From Gnetum montanum (lineage: Eukaryota; Streptophyta; Gnetopsida; Gnetales; Gnetaceae), in assembly GCA_015680685.1 (NCBI GenBank), contig MNCI01005296.1, positions 102,687 through 129,231 of the forward strand: a DNA stretch of 26,545 bases, written 5' to 3'. Below, one piece after another: positions 1 to 9,160 of this stretch; the first letter of the stretch is position 1, and each line of letters starts with the position of its first letter. Below the pieces are notes generated by a model. The model worked only from the letters and a program-made list of their open reading frames with translations. It was not told where the DNA came from and did not search any database. The translations under genes were made by a program, and so were the position numbers.

Positions 1-75
1 ATCGTGGTTGCAAGTTGTTCCCCCAGTTGGTTCCATGCATATTGATGGGTTGCTCTCTTGATTAGTTGTCAACCA

Positions 76-711
76 CTAGGTGTTCTCTTGTTGTGTGGTT
101 GCTACATATAGGCACCTTTGTATCTGAGTTTCCTGGGCACACCGGTTGCATGCAAGAGATGCTGAGCATTCCTTCATGTCATCACCCTCTGTATCACTAT
201 GTGTGATGCATGGAACTTTCTTCCTCTCGATCTTTCCATAAATGTTTTTCTTAGATATTTCCAAGGAAAGATCACGGATTCCTAGGCATGCATTTATTGT
301 ACTCAGACATGCCCTTCCCATTATTATCGAAAATTCCCCTTTGTCATTGTTTATTTGGATTACCAGGAAATCAGCTGGGTATGACCAACCACACACGACG
401 GCAACAATGTCCTCAACCTATCCTAAAGGAACAGTGATGGACTGGTCACCCAGCTCTAATTGAATATTGCTCTTCTTGAGTGGAGGTAGGTTCCAAGTTT
501 TATACATTTCTTACAATATTAAGTTGACTCCGAAACCTAAGTTAAGAAGAGTCTTACGTGGTTCATTCCCAATGACTTGGAGGTAGATTAAGGGACTTCT
601 AGGATCAGAGAGTTTCCTAGGAAGGTGGCCCACCTTGATCCAGTCGATAACGGTATGTGTTAACATAACCGTATGCGTTAAGCTCTGTTGTTGCTTTGAA
701 GGGAGCTCCAA
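76..711 (-). pseudogene. Gypsy aspartic protease remnant
   Basis: Two minus-strand fragments match the retropepsin region of plant gypsy elements. At about 511-580 the frame reads KTLLNLGFGVNLIL and then stops. Family members have a D-L/S-G-A catalytic motif here, so the catalytic Asp appears as Asn. At about 250-360 the fragment reads DFLVIQINNDKGEF then IIMGRACLSTINACL, matching the conserved 'DFVVL...IILGRPFLAT' block near the protease C-terminus. The fragments are in different frames and separated by stops. The stretch between 712 and 888 has no block I recognise. Confidence 0.65.
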
Positions 712-1137
712 AGCCTTATTTGTTGGAGGAGCATGTACAGACTCAACCGCTTGTGGTTGTGAGAGCTTGTTTGGACTTTTGGTTCTAAAGAAAGGCCTTC
801 TCTTCGTGCGGTTGTTAGAACCAGTAGTGGATTGAAGGTTTACAACTCTCGTAGCATTACTTTGCTGCAGTTGAGTGGGGAGTTCCCCTTACATTGTTGG
901 AGCGGGTGGTAGTGGAACTATCGGCGTAAGAGTGGCGAATGGATTCGGAGGATGGTATGTATGTGGTGTATCTCCTGTAGGAGAAGGAGTCCTAAAATAC
1001 TCTCGAACTTGGTAGTGACGTTGTGGAGTTACGTGACCCATAGAGTCACTTGGAGACACCGACTGCTGCACGTAATAGCCATACGGGTCTGGTTGCCAGT
1101 AAGGGTATTGTTGTCTAGGCGGTGGCATCCCCCATGA

Positions 1138-1395
1138 CTATGGGTATTGCCACTGCTGGTGTTGCCCGATGGGTTGTGGCGGAGTTCCACTTGGATAATA
1201 TGTTAAGGGTTGGTGGAATTGCCTTAGGTTACCTTGGGGATGAGGTAACCTTCGGGGTGCTTGCTGTTTGTTAAGTCTTGGGTTGAGTGCATACACCCCA
1301 GACTCTTGCAGATGTGAGATTATTGGGCAACATCCCTTAGGATGGTCATATTGGCAGATCTCACATCCACCGTCATTGTTTGTATCAAAATCCAC
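1138..1395 (-). pseudogene. Gypsy gag zinc-knuckle-like segment
   Basis: An 85-codon open stretch on the minus strand starts with CEICQYDHPKGCCP. This resembles the modified zinc knuckle of Athila gag proteins, which have Cys-x2-Cys, then a His, then Cys-Pro. The rest is rich in Pro, Gln, His and Tyr, like a disordered gag tail, and a similar Pro/Tyr-rich stretch continues at 889-1128. A stop near 1396-1398 separates it from the upstream gag frame. The role would be nucleic-acid binding in the particle; the function is inferred from position and the Cys/His pattern only. Confidence 0.55.
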
Positions 1396-1398
1396 AAC

Positions 1399-2620
1399 CT
1401 AATCAGTGATAGTCATTTTTCCCTTATCCTTGTTACGTGCATGGTTTGAATCTCTCCTCTTTTTCTTATCATGGTCACTACTTTGCTCCTTAGACTCCTC
1501 TACGATTTTGAGAACGGTTTCGAATCTACTGTCCAAGGAGTCCCACATTTGATCTACCTTAGTCAACACTTTGGTTGTTAGCTTTTGAAGCGGCAAGGTT
1601 TTTTTATTCACCAACTCCTCGAGTGGTGACTCATCCTCTTCCTCACAGAATCTTACTCCCCTCTTTCGAAGGGAAGGATCATGGTTATACTCTTCCGTGC
1701 TTTCTCTTTTTCGTAGCTCACCTTCTTCCTTAGCTACTTGCTCCAACAATATGTGCATCTCATGGGACCTAAGTTTTGATAATCTCCCTTGGGATATGTT
1801 CCAAGGGTTCTCCTGGTTTCATGTCTTAGCCCATCTACGATATGGTGGAGTTGATCCCGTTGTGTGTAACCATGGCCCGGGCACCGATGTAGCAGTGCAT
1901 AATATTAGCCCATGGTAGCATCCAAGGGTTCATGATTACCCTGCTTCCATCCTTGTATCTGCTTACGTAAGTTGGACACTCTGGAGTACGTTTGGTATTT
2001 ATCGTTAAACAGTTCTAGCATCGTACTCCACCTCCTAATGGTTTCTAGTTCTAAGGACCGGTACCAACTCTCTGCTTCTTTTATGAGTGTCCTAGGAAAC
2101 AACTTTAACTTCTGCCATTTGTTTTCAATATTCTGCAAGGTGCAGGCATCATAAAATGCCTGTAAGTGATTCTACGGATCAGCGTTGTATCCCCCCTCAA
2201 ATTGTGGGATATTATTCATGTCTAGTCTCTTGATCCAGCTATCTTTTTGGTGCCTTGTAGGTATTCTTACAGCCTTTGTAATCTCTAACATACTCTGAGT
2301 TACTAGTAGGGGTTCTTCATTTTCATTTCTCTCATGCCATCTATGATGCCTACGCGGTTCCCTACTTTCCCTTCTTCCATGCCTTGATTCCCTAGGATGC
2401 CCTCGTCCTTGCTCTCGACTCTCTCATCGAGGTTTCTCATTTTGCTTATCCTTATCCTCACAGTTGGGTTCTTTGTGACTGCATCCTGATGTGGAAGGAG
2501 AGGGTGAATGACGCGATGAAGGTGAAGAAGAAGGGGAACCATCTCCATGATGATATTTCTTACCTTCTCTTCAGTCGCTACGGCCCTGATCGTGATGACG
2601 ATCATACTGCCTGTCCTTAT
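1399..2620 (-). pseudogene. Gypsy gag polyprotein, broken
   Basis: This region encodes the capsid-like gag protein of the element. In the minus frame a charged, Arg/Glu-rich leader (HERNENEEPLLVTQSM near 2290-2340) runs into the retrotransposon gag domain: IPQFEGGYNADP, then LKLFPRTLIKEAESWYRSLE, then RRWSTMLELFNDKYQ (about 2210 down to 1990). Further on, LLHRCPGHGYTQRDQLHHI (about 1890-1840) matches the Athila-style CPHHG segment. In-frame stops fall after GYNADP and just before YYALLHRCPG, and another occurs in the leader. A lysine- and glutamate-rich stretch follows at 1399-1758. The product would have assembled the retroelement particle; it is now dead. Confidence 0.78.
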
Positions 2621-3329
2621 CATTTGTTTGTGTTCCCTCACCGAACACTTAGTGTTTGTGGGCATCAGAACCAAGGTTGTGTATTGTGGAGCGAAGGTTC
2701 TGATACACCACCTCCTCACTATCATTAGGAGGGGGAACATCATTTTGTGGAGAACCTATTGAGATAGGTTCACCACCCTTAATTTCTCTTATGACAGGCG
2801 AAGTGTTGCGGGGTCCTTTGCCCTTCAACGATGTGTGATAACTCTCTTACTGCAAGTCCCTTAGACATTGTGTCACTGTGGGATGGTAATCCTTTGTGTT
2901 GTAATCACATGCAACATATTCAACGTGTAGTTTCATCATGCCTATCTGTGCAAGAGCACGAAGGAGCATGTTGGGGACTGCCCGATCTGGGAGTAACACT
3001 ATGTTACCTTGCAGGTCTCTCCAGTGCAGTTGTTCATCCTGATGGAGGATAAAAGTAAAATCGGGTATATACTCATCGTGATGAGTATATACCACCCGAT
3101 ACTATTGAGGAACTGGAAGTTCTTGGTTATGTATGTTAGACCGCCAACTGTCTCTTGTGTGATCCCTAGGTGGTGAAGTGCTTTTATGAGAAGAAGAAGA
3201 CATTGTTATCTTGTCTGTATGCTATTGACCGTTGTTTAAATTTTCTTCTGATTAACCCTAAGGGTTCGTTTAAGCTTCCCAACGATGTGGATGATTTCCT
3301 ATGTTCTACTTAGTGCACAAACAACTTAG
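2621..3329 (-). other. Gypsy untranslated leader / unassigned internal sequence
   Basis: This lies between the primer-binding site and the recognisable start of gag. A minus-strand open stretch at 2847-3095 contains MLLRALAQIGMMKLHVEYVA but matches no domain I recognise. It may be an extra leader ORF, as seen in some Athila/Tat elements, or chance. A short near-perfect palindrome lies at 3062-3099: GGTATATACTCATC pairs with GATGAGTATATACC. Confidence 0.4.
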
Positions 3330-3347
3330 TCCCCGGCAACAGCGCCA
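3330..3347 (-). other. Primer-binding site complementary to tRNA-Asp
   Basis: On the minus strand this reads TGGCGCTGTTGCCGGGGA. It differs at one position from TGGCGCCGTTGCCGGGGA, the site used by plant Athila-type gypsy elements and complementary to the 3' end of tRNA-Asp. It lies one base inside the LTR edge at 3349, the usual place for priming minus-strand DNA synthesis. This fixes the orientation of the element as minus. Confidence 0.85.
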
Positions 3348-3348
3348 A

Positions 3349-3874
3349 TGATGAGTGGCGAGGTACCCCTACACTCAACCATATGAATACAAGCGTTACA
3401 CGCGTGATCCGGTCGAACTCCGCAGACTAAGTGCCTACACGCCTTATGGAACACCTAAGGTTAATCATTCATTGTCTTCCTAGGCTTACTTGTATTTGTC
3501 ACGGTTGTATGGTTAAGTAAGTCTGAGGTATGTGATTTTTATATCTTTTATGTTTTATCGCCTATGCTAATGAGGGAAAGGGTGAAGAGACTAAATAACT
3601 AACTTTAACCAACTAAGTTCTAATTCTTAGCATTAGTATTCGTCCCACTTGTCGTTCACACCCTAAACCAATGTAACCTTCTGGGATTACCAAACGCTAT
3701 TCGTTACTAGGATTACCAAGCGTAATGCATGTGCTCGAAGCGGTCATACTGAATGCACTTAACTAGGNAGGCGCGCTACGATATCGCATACGCGGCAAAT
3801 GTGATATTGCGTCCCATCACGCATGAACGCTCGTATTCGTATGGTTGGACATAGGAGTACCTCGCCACTCATCA
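3349..3874 (-). repeat. 5' LTR of the gypsy element (526 bp)
   Basis: The segment begins TG and ends CA, and lies one base from the primer-binding site at 3330-3347, as an LTR should. Its two ends are inverted copies of each other over about 60 bp (3349-3408 against 3815-3874). They share TGATGAGTGGCGAGGTAC and then differ mostly by transitions. It contains the only ambiguous base in the window, an N at 3768. The boundary was set by TG...CA, by the adjoining primer site and by the abrupt start of copia-like coding sequence at 3875. No second LTR copy is available for comparison. Confidence 0.78.
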
Positions 3875-4390
3875 ATTGTTATATTTATAAGAAAGAGAGT
3901 ATTCATGACATAGATCATTATTATGATAATCCCAATAATCCTAGAGTTAAAGTCATGACAAAAGTCAGGCTAATCTTTTTGTTAAAAATTGGGCAAAACA
4001 AGTTAAATAAGAAAAATGAAAAACAATTTGAATCAAAGCCTAAAACTACCAATGTTATAAAGGATAAGGCTTGGTCTCCCACTATGGACTTTAATGCTTT
4101 CACTATGAATGACACCTTAGATAATTTCATTTATATTAATTTTGGGGTCTTATGATATTTTATGAGAAATTTATCATTATTAACAAATGTAAAGAACATG
4201 CCTAATCTACACTATGTAACAATTAGAGATAGTCAGTCAATTAAAATTGTTAAGAGCATGAATATAACAGTTTCTAGGTTAAAATTAAATGATGTTGGTT
4301 ATAACAAAGAATCTATCATGACTTTAATTTTCATATTCCAATTAATAAATGAAGGTTTAAGTGTTAAATTTGGAAAAAAAACATGACATG
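3875..4390 (+). pseudogene. Copia gag C-terminus and protease region, truncated
   Basis: The frame opens right after the gypsy LTR with CYIYKKESIHDIDHYY, which resembles a decayed copia zinc knuckle (usual form CYxCGKxGHxxRDC). A Lys/Asn-rich linker follows. Then, after a stop near 4153, come fragments such as SRLKLNDVGYN and FIFQLINEGLSVKFGKK, in the place of the 'L.DVLHVP...NL.S...L...G' block of copia protease. The Cys and His zinc ligands are mostly lost. The identification rests on position before the integrase as much as on residues. Confidence 0.6.
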
Positions 4391-4499
4391 TCATATTGTA
4401 TGATATACTATAATAGTTAATGACCTACAATGTGGCATGCAATGATATATTTAAATTGATGGATCGTCAAATCTAAAGAATGTATGTGATAGAAAATAA

Positions 4500-5160
4500 A
4501 GATTTACCCAGAAAATGACATCTAAGTTTTGGGCATGTCAATATAAAAACCTTAAAGAAGATGCATTAATTCTATCTAGATATTTCCAAATTTGATGAAA
4601 ATAAAATATTTGATTTTACATTTGGTAAGTTTATGAAAATGCATCATTTGTTATTTACAAAACATTGCAAGATTAATACCACAAGACCACTTGAAATAAT
4701 ACATTCAAATGTATGTGGGACTTTATCATTGTAAGAAATAAGAAATGAAAAGTATATTATTACCTTTGTTGATGATTTTAGTCTAATGACATGGCTTTAT
4801 GGAATGGTTCTAAAGTCGTAAGTTTTGAAAAAGTTTAAACATTTCAAAATGAGGACTAAAAATTAAAAGAATATTAAGATAAGTGTTTTAAGATTTGACG
4901 ATGGTGGAGAATATGTTTCTAATGAATTTAAACAATATTGTGATGAGCATGATATAAAACAAGAGTTTACGGTTGCATGTACACTGCAACAAAGCGATGT
5001 TGTAGAAAGGAAAAATAGACAAATAACTGAGATAATCAAATGTATGTTGAATGATGCTCAAGTGTCAAAATCATTGTGGATAAAAGTCGCATATTATGTT
5101 GTACATATTATTAACCAAATTTTAATTGCACCTTTGAAAGGCATCCCTCCAATTAAATAA
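4500..5160 (+). pseudogene. Copia integrase, broken
   Basis: Copia integrase blocks appear in order. LSFGHVNIKTLKK matches the zinc-finger side 'LGH.....L'. TTRPLEIIHSNVCG then TFVDDFSLMTWLY begin the catalytic core. VLRFDDGGEYVSNEFKQYC holds the second catalytic Asp (codon 4897-4899). VVERKNRQITEII holds the catalytic Glu (codon 5005-5007). The first catalytic Asp, normally HSDVCG, is Asn here (codon 4708-4710). Stops at several points, for instance after RPLEIIHSNVCGTLSL, show it is dead. The product would have inserted element cDNA into the host genome. Confidence 0.85.
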
Positions 5161-5725
5161 TGGTTTGACAACAGAAAATTGTCAATATCACATCTTCATC
5201 CATTTGGGAAAACTTGAGATGTTCATGTTCCACAAGCACACCATAGATAGTTAGACCCTAGAGTCATGGTGGGTTTGCTACTCAATTACTTATTAAACCA
5301 CAAAGCTTACCGATTGTAGGATATAAAGAATCACAAGTTGTTGCAGTCACATGATGTTTTGTTCGAAAACATCTTTGACAAATCTAGTAACACCATGAGT
5401 CATTGTCCCATTGAAAATACCATGGTGATCCCCAACAAAGCTGATAATGACTTATGGCCTTTTATGATTCTTTATGAATATAGTGATGAAAAAGTTGGTG
5501 TAACTAAAACTTCTATTTCCTTAGAATCCTCAACACAACGACAACCATGATGGTTCAAGAGTCTTTTAAGAGACTTAAGACTGATAGAATTAGAATATAC
5601 GAATGAAATGTCAATAAAACAACTATGAAATGGAAGAATGTTTGTAACTGAAGATCATTTTGATGCAACTAAATTAGATATGATATTTGAAGCAGGAGGA
5701 CCCATGAGTGTGCAATAAGCAATTC
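5161..5725 (+). pseudogene. Copia integrase C-terminus and linker to reverse transcriptase, broken
   Basis: Short blocks typical of the variable copia linker survive, for example GYKESQVVAVT-like residues before SHDVLFENIFDKSSN, which sits where family members have '(S)RDVIFDE'. From 5338 to 5550 an open stretch encodes acidic, low-conservation sequence and then stops at 5548. No catalytic residue is expected here. It is assigned to the element because it joins integrase and reverse transcriptase in the same order and strand. Confidence 0.6.
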
Positions 5726-6640
5726 AAAATGAAGATTGGTATATAACAATGAAGGCATAATACAACTTGTTAATGAAAAATGACAGATGTAAACTAGTCA
5801 AAAGTTTACCATGGTCAAAAGTATTAACATGCAAATGGATGTTTTGTATCAAAAGGAAGGCTAATAACACATTGGAGAAGTACAAAGCTTGGCTGGTTGT
5901 TAGAAGCATTGAGTAAAGGAAAGACATTGATTATCAAAAAAACCTTTGTACCCATTGTAAAATAAAGAACCATACAGTTTATCTTATCTTTAGCAACATC
6001 TTATGATTGGAAAGTAGATCAACTTGATGTGAAATTTGCCTTTTTAAATAAAGATACGCAAGAAAAGATTTTTATATACCAACCTAAAGGGTTTGTAGAT
6101 TCTAAATTCAATGATTATGTTTGCACATTGAAAAAGTCCTTATATGGATTAAAGCAAGCTCCTTAAGAATGGTACATAAAATTTGATGAATTTGTACATG
6201 AAATAGGATTCAAATGATCAAATGCATATGCCAATCTTTATATTATGGAAATAAAGGACTCATGGAGGGGTGTAATTATGCTCTTGTATGCTAATAACAT
6301 TGTGATCATCAAGGAAAACACTAAAATAATACACCATATTAAAAATTAGTTGAAAACTAAGTTTGAAATGTTGAACCTTCACTTGCTTAACTACTTTCTT
6401 GGTTTTGAAATTCATTGGTCAATGGGCCAAATACAACTTATGTAAAAGAAATATGTTTTTGGATCTATTAGAAGAATATCGTATATTGGATTGTAAATCC
6501 TGGTCAACGCCATTGGATTCTAGCACTACACTGCAGGTCGATGATTCTAAATCTATTTCTAATCCCATGATTTATGGGAAGTTGATTAGAAAGTTAATTT
6601 ATCTAACCAATACTTGACTGAATATTGCATATTCTATTAA
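5726..6640 (+). pseudogene. Copia reverse transcriptase, broken, catalytic pair changed
   Basis: Family blocks occur in order: LLMKNDRCKLVKSLPWSK, LTCKWMFCIKRKANNTLEKY, DYQKN, then after a frameshift LATSYDWKVDQLDVKFAFLN, IFIYQPKGFVDSKFN and LKKSLYGLKQAP. The polymerase centre, normally LYVDD, reads LLYANNIVI with both Asp codons as Asn (6293-6298). A further frameshift leads to the C-terminal blocks DLLEEYRILDCKSWSTPLD and KLIRKLIYLTNT. Stops interrupt SLYGLKQAP*EWY and others. It would have copied element RNA into DNA; it cannot now. Confidence 0.88.
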
Positions 6641-6689
6641 TTATTTGTTAGATTTAATCAAAAAATTATCAATATACAACTCAATTTGG

Positions 6690-7222
6690 CCTAAGGTATA
6701 TTGAGATATCTAAGAGGCATTGTTGATTATGGTCTAAACCATGATTCTCCTTGAAATGCTGATCTAGAGGGTTATACAAATGCAGACTATGGTGGTGATA
6801 CTTTGTTATGGTGTTTGACTATAAGATTTCTTATCAAACACTATGGGAATACAATCTCGTGATGGTTAACAAAATTGAAGGCAATTTCCTTATCTTCTAC
6901 AAAATCAGAATATGGAGTTATAGTCAATCTGGTGACCAAATTGAAATGGCTTCATCAATTGTTTAAAGAACTCAAGGAAAATATTTTACTACCAATAATA
7001 TTTTATTGTGACAATTAAAGTGTTATCAAGTTGATTAAAAACCTAGTGTTTCATGAGAGAACAAAGCATATTGAAATTGTGGTGCACTAAATTCGAGATA
7101 CGTTTGTTGAAGGGTTCATCTCGCCCACTTACATCAATACCAAAGATCAACTTGTTGATGGGTTTACCAAACCATTGAGTGCTAAAAATTTCAATGTTTT
7201 TGTAAATGGATTAAATCTTTGA
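6690..7222 (+). pseudogene. Copia RNase H and polyprotein end, broken
   Basis: The frame shows the copia RNase H blocks: LEGYTNADYGGDTLL (family 'GY(S/T)DADYAGD'), KAISLSSTKSEYGVI (family 'VALSSTEAEYMA'), IIFYCDN and FHERTKHIEIVVH, then TKDQLVDGFTKPLSAKNF near the end. In the first block the usual DAD is NAD. Several stops and point changes are present. The frame ends at the stop near 7220, as expected for the end of a copia polyprotein. Confidence 0.85.
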
Positions 7223-7738
7223 TCCTTGTAAGCTAAACATAATGTGTCGTTTAACAAAGGATCTTAAAAATATTACTTCTTGCATAAACTCATTATGTTT
7301 TGTATTGACACTTTATTTACTTCACCGTTGTACACTCATTATGTTTTGTATTCACAGTATCCCATTGTCTTGGTGTCATGTCAATTTTGCTTATTTGATT
7401 AACGTTTGTTAATTTCCTTGTTAATACTCAATTATAATTATCGCTTACGGTTGTAACTAGTCATTTTATTTGATGCAATGCTTCATGTATCTTCAAGATT
7501 GAAGCTGGGGTATTTGATGTGTGTTAAGTCATCTCCCCTTTGAGTTTGTGGTTGTTGGGTTGTTTATACTTGATTGTGTAAACTTTGCATATAGATTGGA
7601 TCTCCTGATAAACCATAAATCAATATACACATTGGTTCAAAATGAACGGTTGGGATGGTCTTATGTAGTCTATGAGATGTGATAAATGTTCATCCCAACC
7701 ATCTATTTGACCCAATGTGGATGGGTTTATGGTTTTCC
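7223..7738 (+). repeat. Copia 3' untranslated region and putative start of 3' LTR
   Basis: After the pol stop, GAAGCTGGGGTATTTGATG (7501-7519) resembles the copia polypurine tract followed by an LTR beginning TG at 7515. Beyond it is a long inverted repeat, described separately. The 5' LTR is not in the window, so neither length nor end can be checked. The 3' LTR boundary is therefore tentative. Confidence 0.4.
7610..7735. repeat. Imperfect inverted repeat (arms about 47 bp, loop 33 nt)
   Basis: The left arm 7610-7657 (AAACCATAAAT ... CATTGGTTCAAAAT ... GGTTGGGATG) pairs with the right arm 7691-7735 (CATCCCAACC ... ATTTGACCCAATGTGG ... TTTATGGTTT). The inner ten bases GGTTGGGATG match perfectly; the rest has scattered mismatches and a small gap. 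It may be part of the copia LTR or a small foldback element inserted there. Confidence 0.7.
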
Positions 7739-8670
7739 TCGCTGATATGGGTGATAAGCAAGTAGATCATGTAGGTGAAAGGCGATTCTTAGCTGATCAT
7801 TCAGGAACAACATGAGGGCAATATATCCATTGGCAGAGCCAGTCTATAGGACCCAAAAAAATCCATGGAATTGTCGAAAATCCAAAGCCTCGTAACATCA
7901 AGCTCCCTACGTGGATGTTTGGTAGCAATATCTTCTTCCTATATGGAATAAGGGTGAATGGCGTTGGGATGGGTAGGGCTCGGCGGTCACGATGGCTCAA
8001 TATTTCCTCACACCAGCTGATGTTTGAACGACTGTCCATAACAGCGGCAATCCGAAGCTTAAAATGACAGACGCACTGTTTAGGAGACCTTAGCTTAAAA
8101 TCTGTCACTGTTTTCAGTCGGCAGCAGCTCAACGTCAGAAGAAGAAGAATAATAAGAAGAAGTAATCCTTCCTTAACGTTACCCAACAAGATTTCAAAGT
8201 TGTTAAAACGTTCACAACGACTTTAATACAGTGGCCACGTATAATAATGATGTAACTAATCTTCGGCCCACCGATTTCTGGGTAACTTTCCAACTAACCC
8301 TTGGGGACCGAACACATGTTTGGTCACATGAACAAAATCAGGGACACAGACAGCGACCGTGACTTGGACAGAACTTTGGCTGCAACCAAGCACAAGCACA
8401 AGGACAGAAAACGAAAAGATGCAGACCCATTGTCTTGGATTAAACTCTCCTCCACTAGAAAGGATGTTGTCGGTGTAGATAAATTTTGCACACTGGAATC
8501 TTTTTTTCCTCTCTTTTTGTTTGTTTTTGTGGCTGATTGGAGTTTCCATGAAAAAGTGCACTCCGTCCTGGTTAAGTATTTATCATAGTATTGGCAATCT
8601 CCATCGCAGGCATGGACCGTGTAATGAATGTGCAGGATACATAATTGACATGCATTATTAAAGAATCATG
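7739..8670. other. Intergenic, no gene recognised; may include the rest of the copia 3' LTR
   Basis: Open stretches exist on both strands (7797-8189 minus, 8301-8588 plus, 8256-8561 minus), but none encodes a domain I recognise and they overlap antisense. A short palindromic stretch CCGAACACATGTTTGG lies near 8307-8322. Otherwise nothing is supported. Confidence 0.4.
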
Positions 8671-8678
8671 ACTCCGGG

Positions 8679-9040
8679 CCTCAATGCTTATCTCACTAGA
8701 TGTCTCTCTTCCCGGTAAGGTCAGCCAACCTTAATTGTCATCCCACTAAAAGATCATCAACTAGAGCCTTAGTGCTCATCCCCCCAATAAGGCCAAACCT
8801 CAATGCTCATTCTACCACGAGGCTACCCTAGGAGGGTCCCCCTAGAGGGTCAGCCTTAATGATCATTCTATGAGGTGGCTCACCTTGAGAGGGTCCCCAC
8901 GAGAGTCAAGCCTCAATGCTTGTCCTAAGAAGCCCAAAGCTACTATGCTCATCCCACAAAGCATCTCTCTTCAGTGCAAAGCTAGCCTAAATGCTCATTC
9001 TATAAGGTAGTATAGGAAGGTGGGCCTCAAAGCTTATTTT
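8679..9040 (+). repeat. Degenerate tandem array, nine copies of a CCTCAATGCTCAT-type motif
   Basis: The motif CCTYAATGCTCATYCYAC, with variations, recurs at about 8679, 8729, 8767, 8798, 8854, 8911, 8940, 8985 and 9025. Spacing ranges from 29 to 57 bp. Copies at 8798 and 8854 also share a second block, GAGGGTCCCC(C/A)...AGAGGGTCAG-like, about 57 bp apart, which suggests a 57-bp parent unit later shortened by deletions. It is non-coding on both strands as far as I can see. Confidence 0.65.
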
Positions 9041-9064
9041 CATAGAGTTGGTAGATGAGTAAAA

Positions 9065-9160
9065 GCCTAACCTCACTGGGTAATTGTGCCCAAGGTTGAA
9101 CCCATGTATTCTAACTTGAGGAAAGAGTACCTTTTTCTCAAGCACACAAGCACCTTATTG
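9065..9160 (-). mobile_element. tRNA-derived SINE-like relic
   Basis: On the minus strand ACATGGGTTCAACCTTGG (plus 9091-9108) matches the B box of RNA polymerase III promoters (GGTTCRANNCC). About 40 bases before it lies TGCTTGAGAAAAAGGTACTC, a weak A-box-like block. The stretch AAGTTnnATnnCATGGGTTCAA is shared with the SINE-like relic at 17750-17852, so both may be one family. The A box is poor, so this call is weaker than that one. Confidence 0.4.

Larger units (their letters stand above)
1..3874 (-). mobile_element. Ty3/gypsy (Athila/Tat-like) LTR retrotransposon, 5' part, decayed
   Basis: Read on the minus strand from 3874 leftwards, the order is 5' LTR, primer-binding site, gag, protease. 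That is the order of a Ty3/gypsy element. The rest of pol and the 3' LTR would lie left of position 1. The gag and protease regions resemble plant Athila/Tat elements, and the tRNA-Asp primer-binding site fits that group. Several in-frame stops and frameshifts show it is not autonomous. Its right edge abuts a copia gag remnant at 3875, so it appears to have inserted into that element. The target-site duplication cannot be tested because the far LTR is missing; the flanking bases on this side are ATTGT. Confidence 0.82.
3875..7514 (+). mobile_element. Ty1/copia retrotransposon, internal part, decayed and interrupted
   Basis: The plus strand shows copia order: gag end, protease, integrase, reverse transcriptase, RNase H. 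Its gag is cut at the zinc-knuckle region by the gypsy LTR ending at 3874, so the 5' LTR and most of gag would lie left of the window. Dozens of stops and several frameshifts are present, so it is much older than needed for simple loss of function. A purine-rich tract and a TG dinucleotide near 7501-7516 look like the polypurine tract and start of the 3' LTR. The 3' end of that LTR could not be fixed. Confidence 0.88.

Noticed and set aside
3349-3874. Independent DNA transposon or MITE with long terminal inverted repeats
   Set aside because: A tRNA-Asp primer-binding site lies one base from its edge, with gag and protease beyond it, and no target-site duplication matches the two sides. An LTR explains more, though the inverted ends remain odd.
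8256-8588. Overlapping sense and antisense open frames of 95 and 101 codons
   Set aside because: Neither shows a known domain, splice pattern or repeat-derived family; chance open frames in intergenic DNA are more likely.
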